This document shows positions 17,408 to 25,804 of a stretch of DNA of 64,000 nucleotides, one piece after another (position 1 is the first letter of the stretch; each line of letters starts with the position of its first letter). Made by a program: the position numbers and the translations under genes. The notes under the pieces were generated by a model that saw only the letters and a list, made by a program, of their open reading frames with translations, was not told the DNA's origin and ran no database searches. Origin of the DNA: Rhodobacteraceae bacterium UBA1943 (GTDB lineage: Bacteria; Pseudomonadota; Alphaproteobacteria; Rhodobacterales; Rhodobacteraceae); NCBI GenBank assembly GCA_002336845.1, contig DDEX01000025.1, positions 8,951-72,950 of the forward strand. Reading direction: 5' to 3'.

Positions 17408-18215
17408 ACGAATAGCTGACCGGCACCCGCATTTCGAACGGCCCCTTGCCCATGGCGGCGGGTGGCGCGGGCAGGCGGTCGAAGCTATCGAACATCGCCA
17501 GCGTTGCCTTGTCCAGCACTGGCCAACCGGAACTTTCCACCACCTCTCGGTTGAGGATACGGCCATAGCCGTCCAGCGCAAAGGCGACCACCACCTTGCC
17601 CTCTGCCCGCGCCTTGCGGGCGGCCTTGGGATAGGTTTTCGCTGCTGCAATCGCCAGAACCAGATCCTTCTGCCACGATTCAATCTGCGCCTTGTCGTCA
17701 TCCGACAGACCCACCTCTGCCTCGGTCGAGCCGGATTGTTCGTCCTGCCCGGCACTCGCCGCCGGGCTGGCGGCAGTTGTGGGGGCCGCAAACTCGGTAT
17801 GCTGCTGCTCCTCGACCTTGGTGGCGATCTCGGTTGCCTCCTTGGTGGCGTCGGTCTTATCTTCCGGGTTGGCGATGCGGAACTGCAACTCGGGGTCTTT
17901 GACCTCATAAGGCACCTGCGCCAGCATCGGGTCGTTCGAGGCCTTGGTTTCCTCGGTCTTTTCCGCACTTTCGGTCTGGGCGGCGCTGTCTTGCGAGATA
18001 TCGCCTTCGGCAAGGTCGGTCTCTGGCGCAGCCAGCAACATCTCAACCGGCGCAAGGTCGATGAACTCGCGTCCCTTCAGCGCGCGCTCCTGTATCACTG
18101 GCGGGGGCAGGGGGCGGGCCAGCATCGCGGCCACCACCCCGCCATGGGCGGCAAGGCTGAGGCCTGCGCCCAGCACCATGCCCAGACCCGGCTTTGGGGC
18201 GAAGACCAGACTCAT
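17400..18215 (-). CDS. tonB: TonB-family energy transducer
   Basis: 271 residues: an N-terminal membrane anchor (VLGAGLSLAAHGGVVAAML), a long acidic and Ala/Glu-rich periplasmic linker, and a C-terminal TonB domain (TYPKAARKARAEGKVVVAFAL to the end). The linker is Glu-rich rather than the classical Pro-Lys spacer. It carries proton-motive energy from ExbB/ExbD to outer-membrane receptors. Its start overlaps the exbD stop by four bases and it closes the iron operon. Confidence 0.92.
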   Translation of the reverse strand: MSLVFAPKPGLGMVLGAGLSLAAHGGVVAAMLARPLPPPVIQERALKGREFIDLAPVEMLLAAPETDLAEGDISQDSAAQTESAEKTEETKASNDPMLAQVPYEVKDPELQFRIANPEDKTDATKEATEIATKVEEQQHTEFAAPTTAASPAASAGQDEQSGSTEAEVGLSDDDKAQIESWQKDLVLAIAAAKTYPKAARKARAEGKVVVAFALDGYGRILNREVVESSGWPVLDKATLAMFDSFDRLPAPPAAMGKGPFEMRVPVSYSFK

Positions 18216-18661
18216 GGTGTGGGGGCCTTAGTGTCTTCGCCCTGAGCCTCATCCTCCAGCCCGACCAGCCCGATCTTGAGATAGCCCGAGCCACGCATCC
18301 GGTTCATCACCGCCATCACCTCGCCATAAGGCACCGAACGGTCGGCCGAGATGTAAATGCGCGTGTCGCGCTTGATCATCGTTGCAATGTCCAACTCCAT
18401 CGGCAGGGCATCCAGCGTGATGGGGTTTTCGCCGATCAGCAGCGACAGGTCTGATTTCACCGTCACGATGATCGGCTCGCCCACGCGGGGCGCGGGCTTG
18501 GCCGTGGCAACCGGCAATTCCACCGGCACATCGACGGTGGACAGGGGGGCTGCCACCATGAAGATGATCAGCAGCACCAGCATCACGTCGATGAAGGGGG
18601 TGATGTTGATCTCGGTGTTGGCAGGCAGGTCGTCCTCACCGCCAGAGAGCTTGACGGCCAT
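18212..18661 (-). CDS. exbD: biopolymer transport protein ExbD
   Basis: 149 residues with the ExbD/TolR layout: a short cytoplasmic N-terminus, one membrane helix containing the essential Asp (ITPFIDVMLVLLIIFMV), and a periplasmic domain with ISADRSVPYGEV. Works with ExbB and TonB. It starts four bases after the exbB stop and overlaps tonB by four bases, so the three are translationally coupled. Confidence 0.95.
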   Translation of the reverse strand: MAVKLSGGEDDLPANTEINITPFIDVMLVLLIIFMVAAPLSTVDVPVELPVATAKPAPRVGEPIIVTVKSDLSLLIGENPITLDALPMELDIATMIKRDTRIYISADRSVPYGEVMAVMNRMRGSGYLKIGLVGLEDEAQGEDTKAPTP

Positions 18662-18664
18662 GAC

Positions 18665-19438
18665 CTACTCCGCCGCCAGTGCCACGATTTCGGCTGGTTT
18701 GGGTGCCGCCGCCCGGTCCAGATCGCGCGACAGGGTGCGTTCTACCAGCGACACCGCATCTGCCAGCCGCGCGCGATAGCCGCCGATCACGCGCGTCAGG
18801 TGGTTATAGAACAGCACCGCCGGAATGGCCGCGATCAGGCCGATAGCCGTGGCCATCAGCGCTTCGGCAATGCCGGGTGCCACCACGGCAAGGTTGGTCG
18901 ATCCGCTTTCGGAAATTCCGACAAACGCGTTCATGATACCCCAGACCGTGCCAAAAAGGCCGATGAACGGTGCGGTCGAACCGATGGAACCGATGACCAT
19001 GATCCCGGATTGCATCGCCCGCGCTGCCCCCGCCTCGATCCGCGAAAGGTCCGCGGCCGTGCGGGCCTTGATGCCCTCGGCCGCCATCCCGTCCGAGGCC
19101 GCGACCTCGGCCTCTGCCGCACACTGCATCCGCGCCACGGCGCCGCTGCGGGCAAGATCGGCCCCCAGTCGCCCATGCCCCGCCAGCCGCTGGTAATCCC
19201 GGCCCAAGCGGGATGACGCGACGGCAATCTGCACCAGTTTCCCCGCCCAGACCGCCCAGGCCAGAACCGAGGCGACGATCAGCCCCAGCATCACAGATTT
19301 CACCACCCAGTCGGCATCCATGAACATGCCAAGGGGTGTCAGCGCCTCTGACGCATCGGCAGCGGCAAGCGCATCGGCCAGGCCGGGGAAGCCCCAGCCA
19401 CGGACAAATTCGATCAGGGCTTCGTTGTTTGCAGACAT
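18665..19438 (-). CDS. exbB: biopolymer transport protein ExbB
   Basis: 257-residue MotA/TolQ/ExbB proton-channel protein with three membrane helices: one at about residues 50-70 (MLGLIVASVLAWAVWAG) and two in the C-terminal half (GSTAPFIGLFGTVWGI and AIGLIAAIPAVLFYN). It forms the inner-membrane motor with ExbD and TonB. It begins directly after the PiuC-type gene on the minus strand. Confidence 0.95.
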   Translation of the reverse strand: MSANNEALIEFVRGWGFPGLADALAAADASEALTPLGMFMDADWVVKSVMLGLIVASVLAWAVWAGKLVQIAVASSRLGRDYQRLAGHGRLGADLARSGAVARMQCAAEAEVAASDGMAAEGIKARTAADLSRIEAGAARAMQSGIMVIGSIGSTAPFIGLFGTVWGIMNAFVGISESGSTNLAVVAPGIAEALMATAIGLIAAIPAVLFYNHLTRVIGGYRARLADAVSLVERTLSRDLDRAAAPKPAEIVALAAE

Positions 19439-19439
19439 C

Positions 19440-20123
19440 TCAGACCTCAGCCCATTGGCGGATCAGGTTGTGGTAAATGCCGGTCAGGCGCACGACATCG
19501 GGGGCGTTTGCCCCCATCTCGTCCCCCAGCGACTGAATGGATTGGTCAAGGTCGAACAGAATCTCGCGCCGCTGGGCGTCGCGGATCATCGATTGCACCC
19601 AGAAGAAACCGGCGACCCGCGCGCCCCGCGTCACAGGCGTCACCTGATGCAGCGAGGTTGACGGATAGACCACCGCTGACCCGGCAGGCAGCTTGACCGC
19701 CTGCGCTCCGTAATGGCCCTCGACGATCAGCTCGCCGCCTTCATAGTCCTCGGGGTCGGACAGAAAGACGGTGCAGGACACATCGGTGCGGATCTGCCGC
19801 CCCTCGCCGGGAATGACGCGGATCGCATTATCGACGTGCACGCCAAAGGTCTGCCCGCCCTCATACCGGTTGAACATGGGCGGCAGGATCTGTGCGGGCA
19901 GGGCGGCCGAAACCCAAAGCTGGTTTGCCATCAGCGCCCGCACCAGCCGCGCCTGCAATTCCGGCAGCACCGGGCTGTCCAGGGGAATCTGCGCGTTGCG
20001 CTTGATCTCGGCCGATTGCGGCCCGGCGGTGTGGCGGCCATCCTGCCAGTTGGCGCTGTCCAGAATAGCGCGGAACCGGGCAACCTCATCGATGGCCAGA
20101 ACATCGGGAATGGTGATCAGCAT
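19440..20123 (-). CDS. Fe(II)/2-oxoglutarate PKHD-type hydroxylase, PiuC/YbiX family
   Basis: 227 residues from ATG at 20,123; an upstream in-frame Met adds only nine residues. The iron-binding facial triad is visible as HVD in FGVHVDNAI and a distal His in STSLHQVTPV, followed by the 2-oxoglutarate-binding Arg region (VTRGARVAGFFW). PiuC proteins are typically encoded next to siderophore receptors and are thought to help with iron-siderophore use; their substrate is unknown. It lies between the receptor gene and exbB on the same strand. Confidence 0.92.
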   Translation of the reverse strand: MLITIPDVLAIDEVARFRAILDSANWQDGRHTAGPQSAEIKRNAQIPLDSPVLPELQARLVRALMANQLWVSAALPAQILPPMFNRYEGGQTFGVHVDNAIRVIPGEGRQIRTDVSCTVFLSDPEDYEGGELIVEGHYGAQAVKLPAGSAVVYPSTSLHQVTPVTRGARVAGFFWVQSMIRDAQRREILFDLDQSIQSLGDEMGANAPDVVRLTGIYHNLIRQWAEV

Positions 20124-20168
20124 CGCAGCCCTCGGCAAGTGCGGAGGCATTGTCGCCCCCGCAGATTT

Positions 20169-22574
20169 TCAGAACTTCATCGACAGGGAAATCGAGGCGG
20201 TACGGCCCGGCGCGACATAGACGAACGGCTGACCCGAGCGATAGGCGCTGTCGTAATAGGTCTTGTCCATCAGGTTATCGACCCGGATCGACAGCACCCG
20301 GTCATTGCCCAGATCGTATTCGGCCATCGCATCCAGCCGCCAGTACGCCGGCAGCTTGTTGCCGTTTTCGGCCACGGTGCCCAGGGCCATCGGACTGCGC
20401 CAGGTGGCCTGGCCGCCGATGGTCCATTTGTCGTTCACCTCATATTTGGCAAGGATATTGAACTGCTGTTCGGCAAAGTTGGCGATGCCCTTGCCGACGT
20501 TGGCCGCCGTTCTGCTTTCCAGCACTTCGCTGCCCATCACGGTTGCCCCGCCATACAGCGAAAGCCGCTCGGTCACGTTTCCTGCCAGACCCACTTCAAT
20601 CCCGCGCACCCGGTATTTCAGGGTCGAGGTCGTCACCCCAGATACCGCTTCGCGTGCACCGGATTTCACGGTGTCGAAGGCGGCGGCGGTCAGGCTCATG
20701 TGGCCCAGATCCCATTTGGTCCCGATCTCGACGGATCGATTCTTTTCGGGGTCCAGCAACTGGCCCGGGGCGTCCAGACCGGCATAATCGCCGCCGCCCG
20801 CATCCAGCTCTTGTCCCATCGGATTGGCCGAAGTGGCATAGGCCAGATAGACCATCCCCCGGTCGTTCAGCTTGTAGGTGGCACCCGCGTTCCAAGTGAA
20901 CAGCGTATCGTCGCGGGTATATTCATAGGCCACGGCGGGCGTGCCCGACACGCCACTGCGCGAGATGTCGTAATCATCCAGCCGCAGCCCGACATTCAGA
21001 CTCAGCCGGTCCGAAACTTTCATCGTGTCGGTCAGGTAGAGCGAGGTCGTATTCACCTCGGTCACACGCGGCACAGCCGAAAGCGTCAGGGTGGAACCCG
21101 CGGGCCAGCAGATCGAGGTATCGGGGTTGATCATCGACACAAGGTTACGGCAGGCAGAACCTGTGACACCGCCGAAGTCTTCGGACACTGCGCCAGTATA
21201 GGACCACTGGTCCACCTTTTCGCGCGACAGGCCAAAGCCGACAACAAGGTTATGCTCCACCTTGCCGGTGTCGAAATCATAGGCCAGTTCGGTGGTGTTC
21301 GACAAAGTGCTGTTGATTTGCCGTGTCGATTTTGCCGACAGGTTCGACAGAACCCACTCGCCATCAATCAGTGTCGCGCCCGAAGGAACCGAGGCGACAT
21401 AGGCCACCCCTGTCCGCCCCAGCCGCGTGCGGTTGGTCAGCTTAAGGTTCGGCGCAATGTCATAAGACAGGCCAAAGGTGGCGATGTCCTGCTGGCCGTC
21501 CTGAAAGTCACGGTCCTCGACCGTGTAGGTGGTCGAACGGTCCAGTCCGATGGTTTCTGTTGCCGGACCCCCGTTGATCCACGGAATGCCCCAATCCGGC
21601 ATTCCCTTGATTTCAAGATGATAGGCGTCCAGCGACAGGGTCAGACGGTCGGTCACATCGTATTCTGCACCGAAAGACAGGCCCAGCCGGTCATCGGTGA
21701 TTCCGTTTCGTCCCGCCACCTCGCCGGTCTGCGCTAGGGCGGTTACGCGAGTGCGGAAGCGGTCATCCCAGACCTTGTTCCAGTCGATCGTCTGCCGCGC
21801 GAGGCCATAAGCCCCCAGCGTGGTCTCGGTCTTTACGAAATCCTCATGCTGCGGCTTCTTGGTGACTACATTCACCGCGCCGCCCGTGGTGCCGCGCCCG
21901 GCAATCGACCCCGAAGGGCCTTTGGTGATTTCAACCTGTTCGGTGTTGAACGTCTCGCGCAGGTTGGCGCCTGCATCGCGGATGCCGTCGATATAGACGT
22001 CATTGGTGGCCTTGAAGCCGCGGATGAACAGCACGTCGCCAAAGGCATTGCCACCCTCGCCCGTGCCCAGCGTCAGACCCGGTGTGGTGCGCGCCAGTTC
22101 ACGGACCGAGGTGGCGTTCTTGTCGGCCAGAACCTCGGCCGTGATCGCATTGACCGTGCGGGCTGTCTCGGACAGAGGCTGGCGCAGCAGCGAGTTGCCG
22201 GAGGACACCGCCCGGTAACCCGCCGCGGCGTCGGCATAGGGCGACAATCCGTTATGGCCCGCCACGGGCGCTGCCGTTGCTGCCCCCGCGCTTTCCGCCG
22301 GTGCCGTAGCCGATGCGACCGGCTCCGCAGCCGGGGAGGCCGCTTTCTTCTTTGCCGCAGGTTTCTTGCGAACAACCGTATCCACTGGCGCTGCGGTTTC
22401 CACCGTCACCGTGGGCAGCAGGATCACCCCCTCCTGCGTCTCTTGCGCCAGTGCTGGTGCAGCGCATCCGAACACGGCTGCGGTGGCAAATGCTATGGTC
22501 TTGCGGTTGGTGTCGGGCGCCCCTGTGGCGCGGTTGATCTGCCTCAGCGAGGCAGGGCGAGAAGTCATGGTCAT
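20169..22574 (-). CDS. TonB-dependent catecholate-type siderophore receptor
   Basis: 801-residue outer-membrane receptor. The N-terminus is a signal peptide with AAPALAQ cleavage region, followed by a Pro/Ala/Lys-rich spacer. The plug domain (VNAITAEVLAD to GGAVNVVTKKP) contains FIRGFKATNDVYIDGIRD and is followed by a 22-strand-type beta-barrel ending in ASISLSMKF with the terminal Phe. The Fiu-like features suggest ferric catecholates; cargo not proven. It leads a receptor-piuC-exbB-exbD-tonB operon. The gap upstream (22,575-22,716) is AT-rich near 22,660-22,690 and probably holds the promoter, but I could not identify a clear Fur, Irr or RirA box. Confidence 0.94.
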   Translation of the reverse strand: MTMTSRPASLRQINRATGAPDTNRKTIAFATAAVFGCAAPALAQETQEGVILLPTVTVETAAPVDTVVRKKPAAKKKAASPAAEPVASATAPAESAGAATAAPVAGHNGLSPYADAAAGYRAVSSGNSLLRQPLSETARTVNAITAEVLADKNATSVRELARTTPGLTLGTGEGGNAFGDVLFIRGFKATNDVYIDGIRDAGANLRETFNTEQVEITKGPSGSIAGRGTTGGAVNVVTKKPQHEDFVKTETTLGAYGLARQTIDWNKVWDDRFRTRVTALAQTGEVAGRNGITDDRLGLSFGAEYDVTDRLTLSLDAYHLEIKGMPDWGIPWINGGPATETIGLDRSTTYTVEDRDFQDGQQDIATFGLSYDIAPNLKLTNRTRLGRTGVAYVASVPSGATLIDGEWVLSNLSAKSTRQINSTLSNTTELAYDFDTGKVEHNLVVGFGLSREKVDQWSYTGAVSEDFGGVTGSACRNLVSMINPDTSICWPAGSTLTLSAVPRVTEVNTTSLYLTDTMKVSDRLSLNVGLRLDDYDISRSGVSGTPAVAYEYTRDDTLFTWNAGATYKLNDRGMVYLAYATSANPMGQELDAGGGDYAGLDAPGQLLDPEKNRSVEIGTKWDLGHMSLTAAAFDTVKSGAREAVSGVTTSTLKYRVRGIEVGLAGNVTERLSLYGGATVMGSEVLESRTAANVGKGIANFAEQQFNILAKYEVNDKWTIGGQATWRSPMALGTVAENGNKLPAYWRLDAMAEYDLGNDRVLSIRVDNLMDKTYYDSAYRSGQPFVYVAPGRTASISLSMKF

Positions 22575-22716
22575 CTGTCCCCCGTGCGAAGTAATCGCTT
22601 GTGATTGCGGTTGCTTCGGTGGCTTGACCGCACTTCGGGGGTTGGCTTCCGTTATTGCGCCTTAGAATTGCTGATCAAATAAGTCAACAACTCAGAATCG
22701 GATATCTTGCGGGCAG

Positions 22717-24159
22717 CTAGCGGGCCAGCGCCAGCAATCCTGCCACATCCAGATGGGTTTCGAGATGGTCGGCGAGCAGATCAAGACTGGTCTCGACACC
22801 GGCGCCATAGGCCAGGGCAGAGGGTGCGGCGCCATGGGCCCGCAGGAATGCGGTGCGAAACGCATCGGCGGCGAACATGCCATGCAGATAGGTGCCCTGC
22901 ACCCGGGCATCCGGGCTGCATGCGCCCTCGGGCTGGTCGTGCAGCAGGGCAAAAGGGCGGTCGCAATCGGCCCCTGCGCTGCGCCCGATATGGATTTCAT
23001 AACCCTCTATCGTCTGTCCGCTTGCGACGTGGCGCGCTGTGACACGCGTCAACCGCTTGTCCCCCGTCATCACGGTCGCAATATCCAGATAGCCAAGCCC
23101 CGCAGTTTCGCCCGGCGGGCCCTCGATCCCGTCAGGGTCGGAGATGCTGCGCCCCAACATCTGATAGCCGCCGCAAATTCCCAGAATACGTCCGCCACGC
23201 CTGTGATGCGCCTTGAGGTCGATATCCCAGCCCTGTGCCCGCAGATAGGCCAGATCGCCCCGTGTAGATTTCGAGCCCGGAAGGATCACCAGGTCGCAAT
23301 CCGGCAGCGGCTCTCCTCCGCGAACCATGGTCAGACTGACGCCTGGCTCTTGTGCCAGAGGGTCAAGGTCGTCGAAATTTGCGATCCGCGACAAGACCGG
23401 CACGGCGATGCGAAACGCGCCTGTCCCTTGGCGCGCCGGAATATCCAGCGCGTCTTCGGCAGGCAGGCGATGGGCCTCGGGAAAATAGGGCAGCACGCCA
23501 AAACCGGGCCAGCCGGTACGCGCGGCGATCAGTCGGTCACCTTCGGCAAACAGGGTGGCATCGCCGCGGAACTTGTTGATCAGATAGCCCTTGATCATCG
23601 TGGCATCATCGGGGTGCAGCACCGCTTGCGTCCCGATCATCTGCGCAATCACCCCGCCCCGGTCGATGTCGCCGACCAGCACCACAGGGACATCCGCCGC
23701 CCGGGCAAAGCCCATGTTGGCGATGTCGCCCGCCCGCAGGTTCACCTCGGCGGGGCTGCCCGCGCCCTCGACGACTATAATATCATGCTGCGCAGCAAGC
23801 CTTTGAAAACTATCAAGTACCGAAGTCATAAGCTGCGGCTTCAGCGCGGCGTAATCCCGCGCCCGTACCGTCGCAAGTCGCTTGCCCTGCACGATGACCT
23901 GGCTGCCCTGATCGCTTTCCGGCTTTAACAGAACCGGGTTCATATGGACCGAGGGCGCCAGCCCGCAGGCCAGTGCCTGCAAAGCCTGCGCCCGACCAAT
24001 CTCGCCCCCGTCCATCGTGACGGCAGCGTTGTTTGACATGTTTTGCGGCTTGAAAGGCGCAACCGAAAGCCCTCGTCGCAGCGCGGCCCGGCATAAACCC
24101 GCTACGACCAGCGACTTGCCGACGTTCGACCCGGCCCCCTGAATCATCAGAGCCGTCAC
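22717..24159 (-). CDS. cobQ: cobyric acid synthase
   Basis: 480 residues from a GTG at 24,159, chosen because the protein then begins [17 protein letters not shown], the normal N-terminus. The longer open frame has no coding character. The ATP-binding motif GSNVGKS is at the N-terminus. The glutamine amidotransferase part has the nucleophile Cys in LGICGGYQM and a late His in YLHGMF. It amidates the side chains of adenosyl-cobyrinic acid a,c-diamide at b, d, e and g. It stands alone on the minus strand, separated from cobO by a repeat-bearing gap. Confidence 0.95.
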   Translation of the reverse strand: MTALMIQGAGSNVGKSLVVAGLCRAALRRGLSVAPFKPQNMSNNAAVTMDGGEIGRAQALQALACGLAPSVHMNPVLLKPESDQGSQVIVQGKRLATVRARDYAALKPQLMTSVLDSFQRLAAQHDIIVVEGAGSPAEVNLRAGDIANMGFARAADVPVVLVGDIDRGGVIAQMIGTQAVLHPDDATMIKGYLINKFRGDATLFAEGDRLIAARTGWPGFGVLPYFPEAHRLPAEDALDIPARQGTGAFRIAVPVLSRIANFDDLDPLAQEPGVSLTMVRGGEPLPDCDLVILPGSKSTRGDLAYLRAQGWDIDLKAHHRRGGRILGICGGYQMLGRSISDPDGIEGPPGETAGLGYLDIATVMTGDKRLTRVTARHVASGQTIEGYEIHIGRSAGADCDRPFALLHDQPEGACSPDARVQGTYLHGMFAADAFRTAFLRAHGAAPSALAYGAGVETSLDLLADHLETHLDVAGLLALAR

Positions 24160-24198
24160 GCGACACCCCCGGCGTGGCGAGGGTTGAAATTGCGGAAG

Positions 24199-24231
24199 CC
24201 TCCGGCGGGGATATTTTTTGCCAAGATGAAA
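24199..24231 (+). repeat. Rhodobacterales-type intergenic repeat, copy 1
   Basis: The segment beginning CCTCCGGCGGGGATATTTTT and ending GCCAAGATGAAA is matched in inverted orientation by the segment at 24,371-24,403. I recognise this type as a common small intergenic repeat of Rhodobacterales genomes. Function unknown. Confidence 0.6.
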
Positions 24232-24370
24232 TTGGTGCGCGCGGGAAAGCTGCACCGCGCCTCGGGCCGATTGCTCGGGGGAGACGCGGTGCTTTCACCT
24301 CGGGCGGCCATCGGGATCCCTCCCTGTGCCGTGGTGTCAGTATGGCGAGATGCGGTTAACATTTCGTTGC

Positions 24371-24403
24371 TTTCATCTTGGCCCAAATATCCCGGGGGTG
24401 AGG
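24371..24403 (-). repeat. Rhodobacterales-type intergenic repeat, copy 2 (inverted)
   Basis: Read on the minus strand it gives CCTCACCCCCGGGATATTTG followed by GGCCAAGATGAAA, closely matching copy 1. The two copies face each other with about 140 bases between them, between cobO and cobQ. Confidence 0.6.
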
Positions 24404-24417
24404 CGCGAATGCGCCGA

Positions 24418-24432
24418 GGGGGCAGCGCCCCC
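24418..24432. terminator. short GC hairpin downstream of cobO
   Basis: GGGGGC-AGC-GCCCCC forms a perfect six-base stem just past the cobO stop. No T-run follows on the minus strand. It is probably part of the intergenic repeat or a weak stop signal. Confidence 0.4.
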
Positions 24433-24440
24433 TTGCCCGG

Positions 24441-25106
24441 CTAAAACTCCACTCCCGGCTGGGCCTTGATGCCTGACCGGAATGGATGTTTCACCAGTGT
24501 CATCTCTGTGACCAGATCGGCCAGTTCGACCAGCTCTTCCTTGGCGTTGCGCCCGGTCAGCACCACATGGGTTAGCGGTGGTTTCTCGCTGCGCAGGAAG
24601 TCCACCACCTCGGCCACGTCCAGATAATCATAGCGCAGCGCGATGTTGATTTCATCCAACAGCACCAGCCGGATAGCCGGGTCGCGGATCAGCTCCTTGG
24701 CCTTTTCCCAACCCTTTCTTGCCATGGCGATGTCGCGGGCGCGATCCTGGGTTTCCCAGGTAAAGCCCTCGCCCATCGCATGAAACTGGCACAGGCCGCT
24801 GAAATGCCCTTCGATCAGCCGCCGCTCGCCGGTATCCCAGGCACCTTTGATGAACTGCACCACCGCGCAGGGCATTTCATGCGCGATGCAGCGCAAAATC
24901 ATGCCAAACCCCGAAGATGACTTGCCTTTTCCTGCCCCGGTGTGAACCAGAATCAGACCCTTTTCGCCGTCTTTCGTTGCCATGATCTTGTCGCGTGCGG
25001 CCTTTTTCTTGGCCATCTTGGCGGCATGGCGGGCGTCGGGATCGGCCGTTGCGGTCCGGATGTCGCCTTCTTCCTGCATCGTGACAGTCCTGTCCTTGAC
25101 TTTCAT
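24441..25106 (-). CDS. cobO: cob(I)yrinic acid a,c-diamide adenosyltransferase
   Basis: 221 residues from ATG at 25,106. The longer open frame runs through the riboswitch region and is not coding. The P-loop is HTGAGKGKSSSGFG at about residues 55-68, with IDEIN-type motif LLDEINIALRY later, typical of CobA/CobO/BtuR. It adds the 5'-deoxyadenosyl group to the cobalt. It is divergent from the cobW-cobN operon, whose riboswitch begins about 30 bp away. Confidence 0.95.
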   Translation of the reverse strand: MKVKDRTVTMQEEGDIRTATADPDARHAAKMAKKKAARDKIMATKDGEKGLILVHTGAGKGKSSSGFGMILRCIAHEMPCAVVQFIKGAWDTGERRLIEGHFSGLCQFHAMGEGFTWETQDRARDIAMARKGWEKAKELIRDPAIRLVLLDEINIALRYDYLDVAEVVDFLRSEKPPLTHVVLTGRNAKEELVELADLVTEMTLVKHPFRSGIKAQPGVEF

Positions 25107-25137
25107 TTCCCTTTCGCCGCATCTGGCGGCATAGGCG

Positions 25138-25330
25138 CTGGTGCCTGTCCTAGGGCAGGCGAAAAGGGAATGCGATAGCGAATTCGACCAACCGGTCGAT
25201 GCAGCGAAGCGCAGCCGCCCCCGCGACCGTGACCGGAAAGGTCTGTCCGATCCACTGTTCCAGCGATGGGATGGGAAGGGGGGCAGGCCGTTGGGGAAAC
25301 CCAGAATCCGCAAGCCGGGAGACCTGCCAG
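25138..25330 (+). promoter_or_regulatory. cobalamin riboswitch 1, upstream of the cobW-cobN operon
   Basis: Conserved blocks occur in the right order: GGTGCC at the start, GGGAA with following GAATTCG, the core AGCCGCCCCCGCGACCGTGA, a CCACTG B12-box region, GGGATGGGAAGG, and AAGCCGGGAGACCTGCC at the end. It precedes the DUF1636-cobW-cobN operon and should lower its expression when adenosylcobalamin is plentiful. Confidence 0.9.
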
Positions 25331-25411
25331 AGCCACCGAAACTGAAACGGGCGGACGGGGTGTTCCGCAGCCGACGGTGTTGCGCCTTGCCCGCGCTTCC
25401 CTTCGCCTGAC

Positions 25412-25435
25412 CCCTTTTGCCTTTTGACAAAAGGG
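25412..25435 (+). promoter_or_regulatory. hairpin covering the ribosome binding site after riboswitch 1
   Basis: CCCTTTTG and CAAAAGGG pair perfectly around an eight-base loop. The right arm includes the AAGGG ribosome binding site of the gene at 25,442. It fits a translational on/off platform for riboswitch 1. Confidence 0.6.
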
Positions 25436-25441
25436 TTCGCC

Positions 25442-25804
25442 ATGGCGGCCAAACTGCACGTCTGCATGACCTGCCGCGCAGGGTTACCCCTGCCCGATGG
25501 CGAGGTGGCCCCCGGTGCTCGCCTGCACGCGGCCCTTCTTGCCGCCGATCCGCCGGCAGGCGTGGAGATCATCCCGGTCGAGTGCCTCTCGGCCTGTTCG
25601 CAGGGATGCTCGGTCGCGCTGACCGGGCCGGGAAAATGGTCTTACGTTTATGGTCGCCTGACCGATGCCGACGCCGCCGACATTCTGGCGGGTGCCGCCG
25701 CCTATGCCGCCACCCCCGACGGCCTAGTGCCCTGGCGCGATCGCCCCGTGATTTTCCGCAAGCAAAGCCTTGCCCGCATTCCCCCGCAGGAGACCGCGCA
25801 ATGA
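25442..25804 (+). CDS. DUF1636 (cysteine-rich, CobW-associated) protein
   Basis: 120 residues from ATG at 25,442, preceded by AAGGG. A ferredoxin-like fold of the thioredoxin-like 2Fe-2S type is suggested by the cysteines in HVCMTCRAG and in ECLSACSQGCSVAL. The family is commonly found next to cobW and cobalamin genes in Alphaproteobacteria, and a metal-handling or redox role is supposed. It is the first gene after riboswitch 1 and overlaps cobW by four bases. Confidence 0.85.
   Translation: MAAKLHVCMTCRAGLPLPDGEVAPGARLHAALLAADPPAGVEIIPVECLSACSQGCSVALTGPGKWSYVYGRLTDADAADILAGAAAYAATPDGLVPWRDRPVIFRKQSLARIPPQETAQ

Noticed and set aside
19713..21737. 674-codon plus-strand open frame
   Set aside because: Opposite the receptor and dioxygenase genes, which have clear domains; no motif on this strand.
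22575..22716. Fur/Irr/RirA box before the siderophore receptor
   Set aside because: Only a half-site TTAGAA-like stretch was seen, not a full box; iron control is likely but not supported by sequence here.
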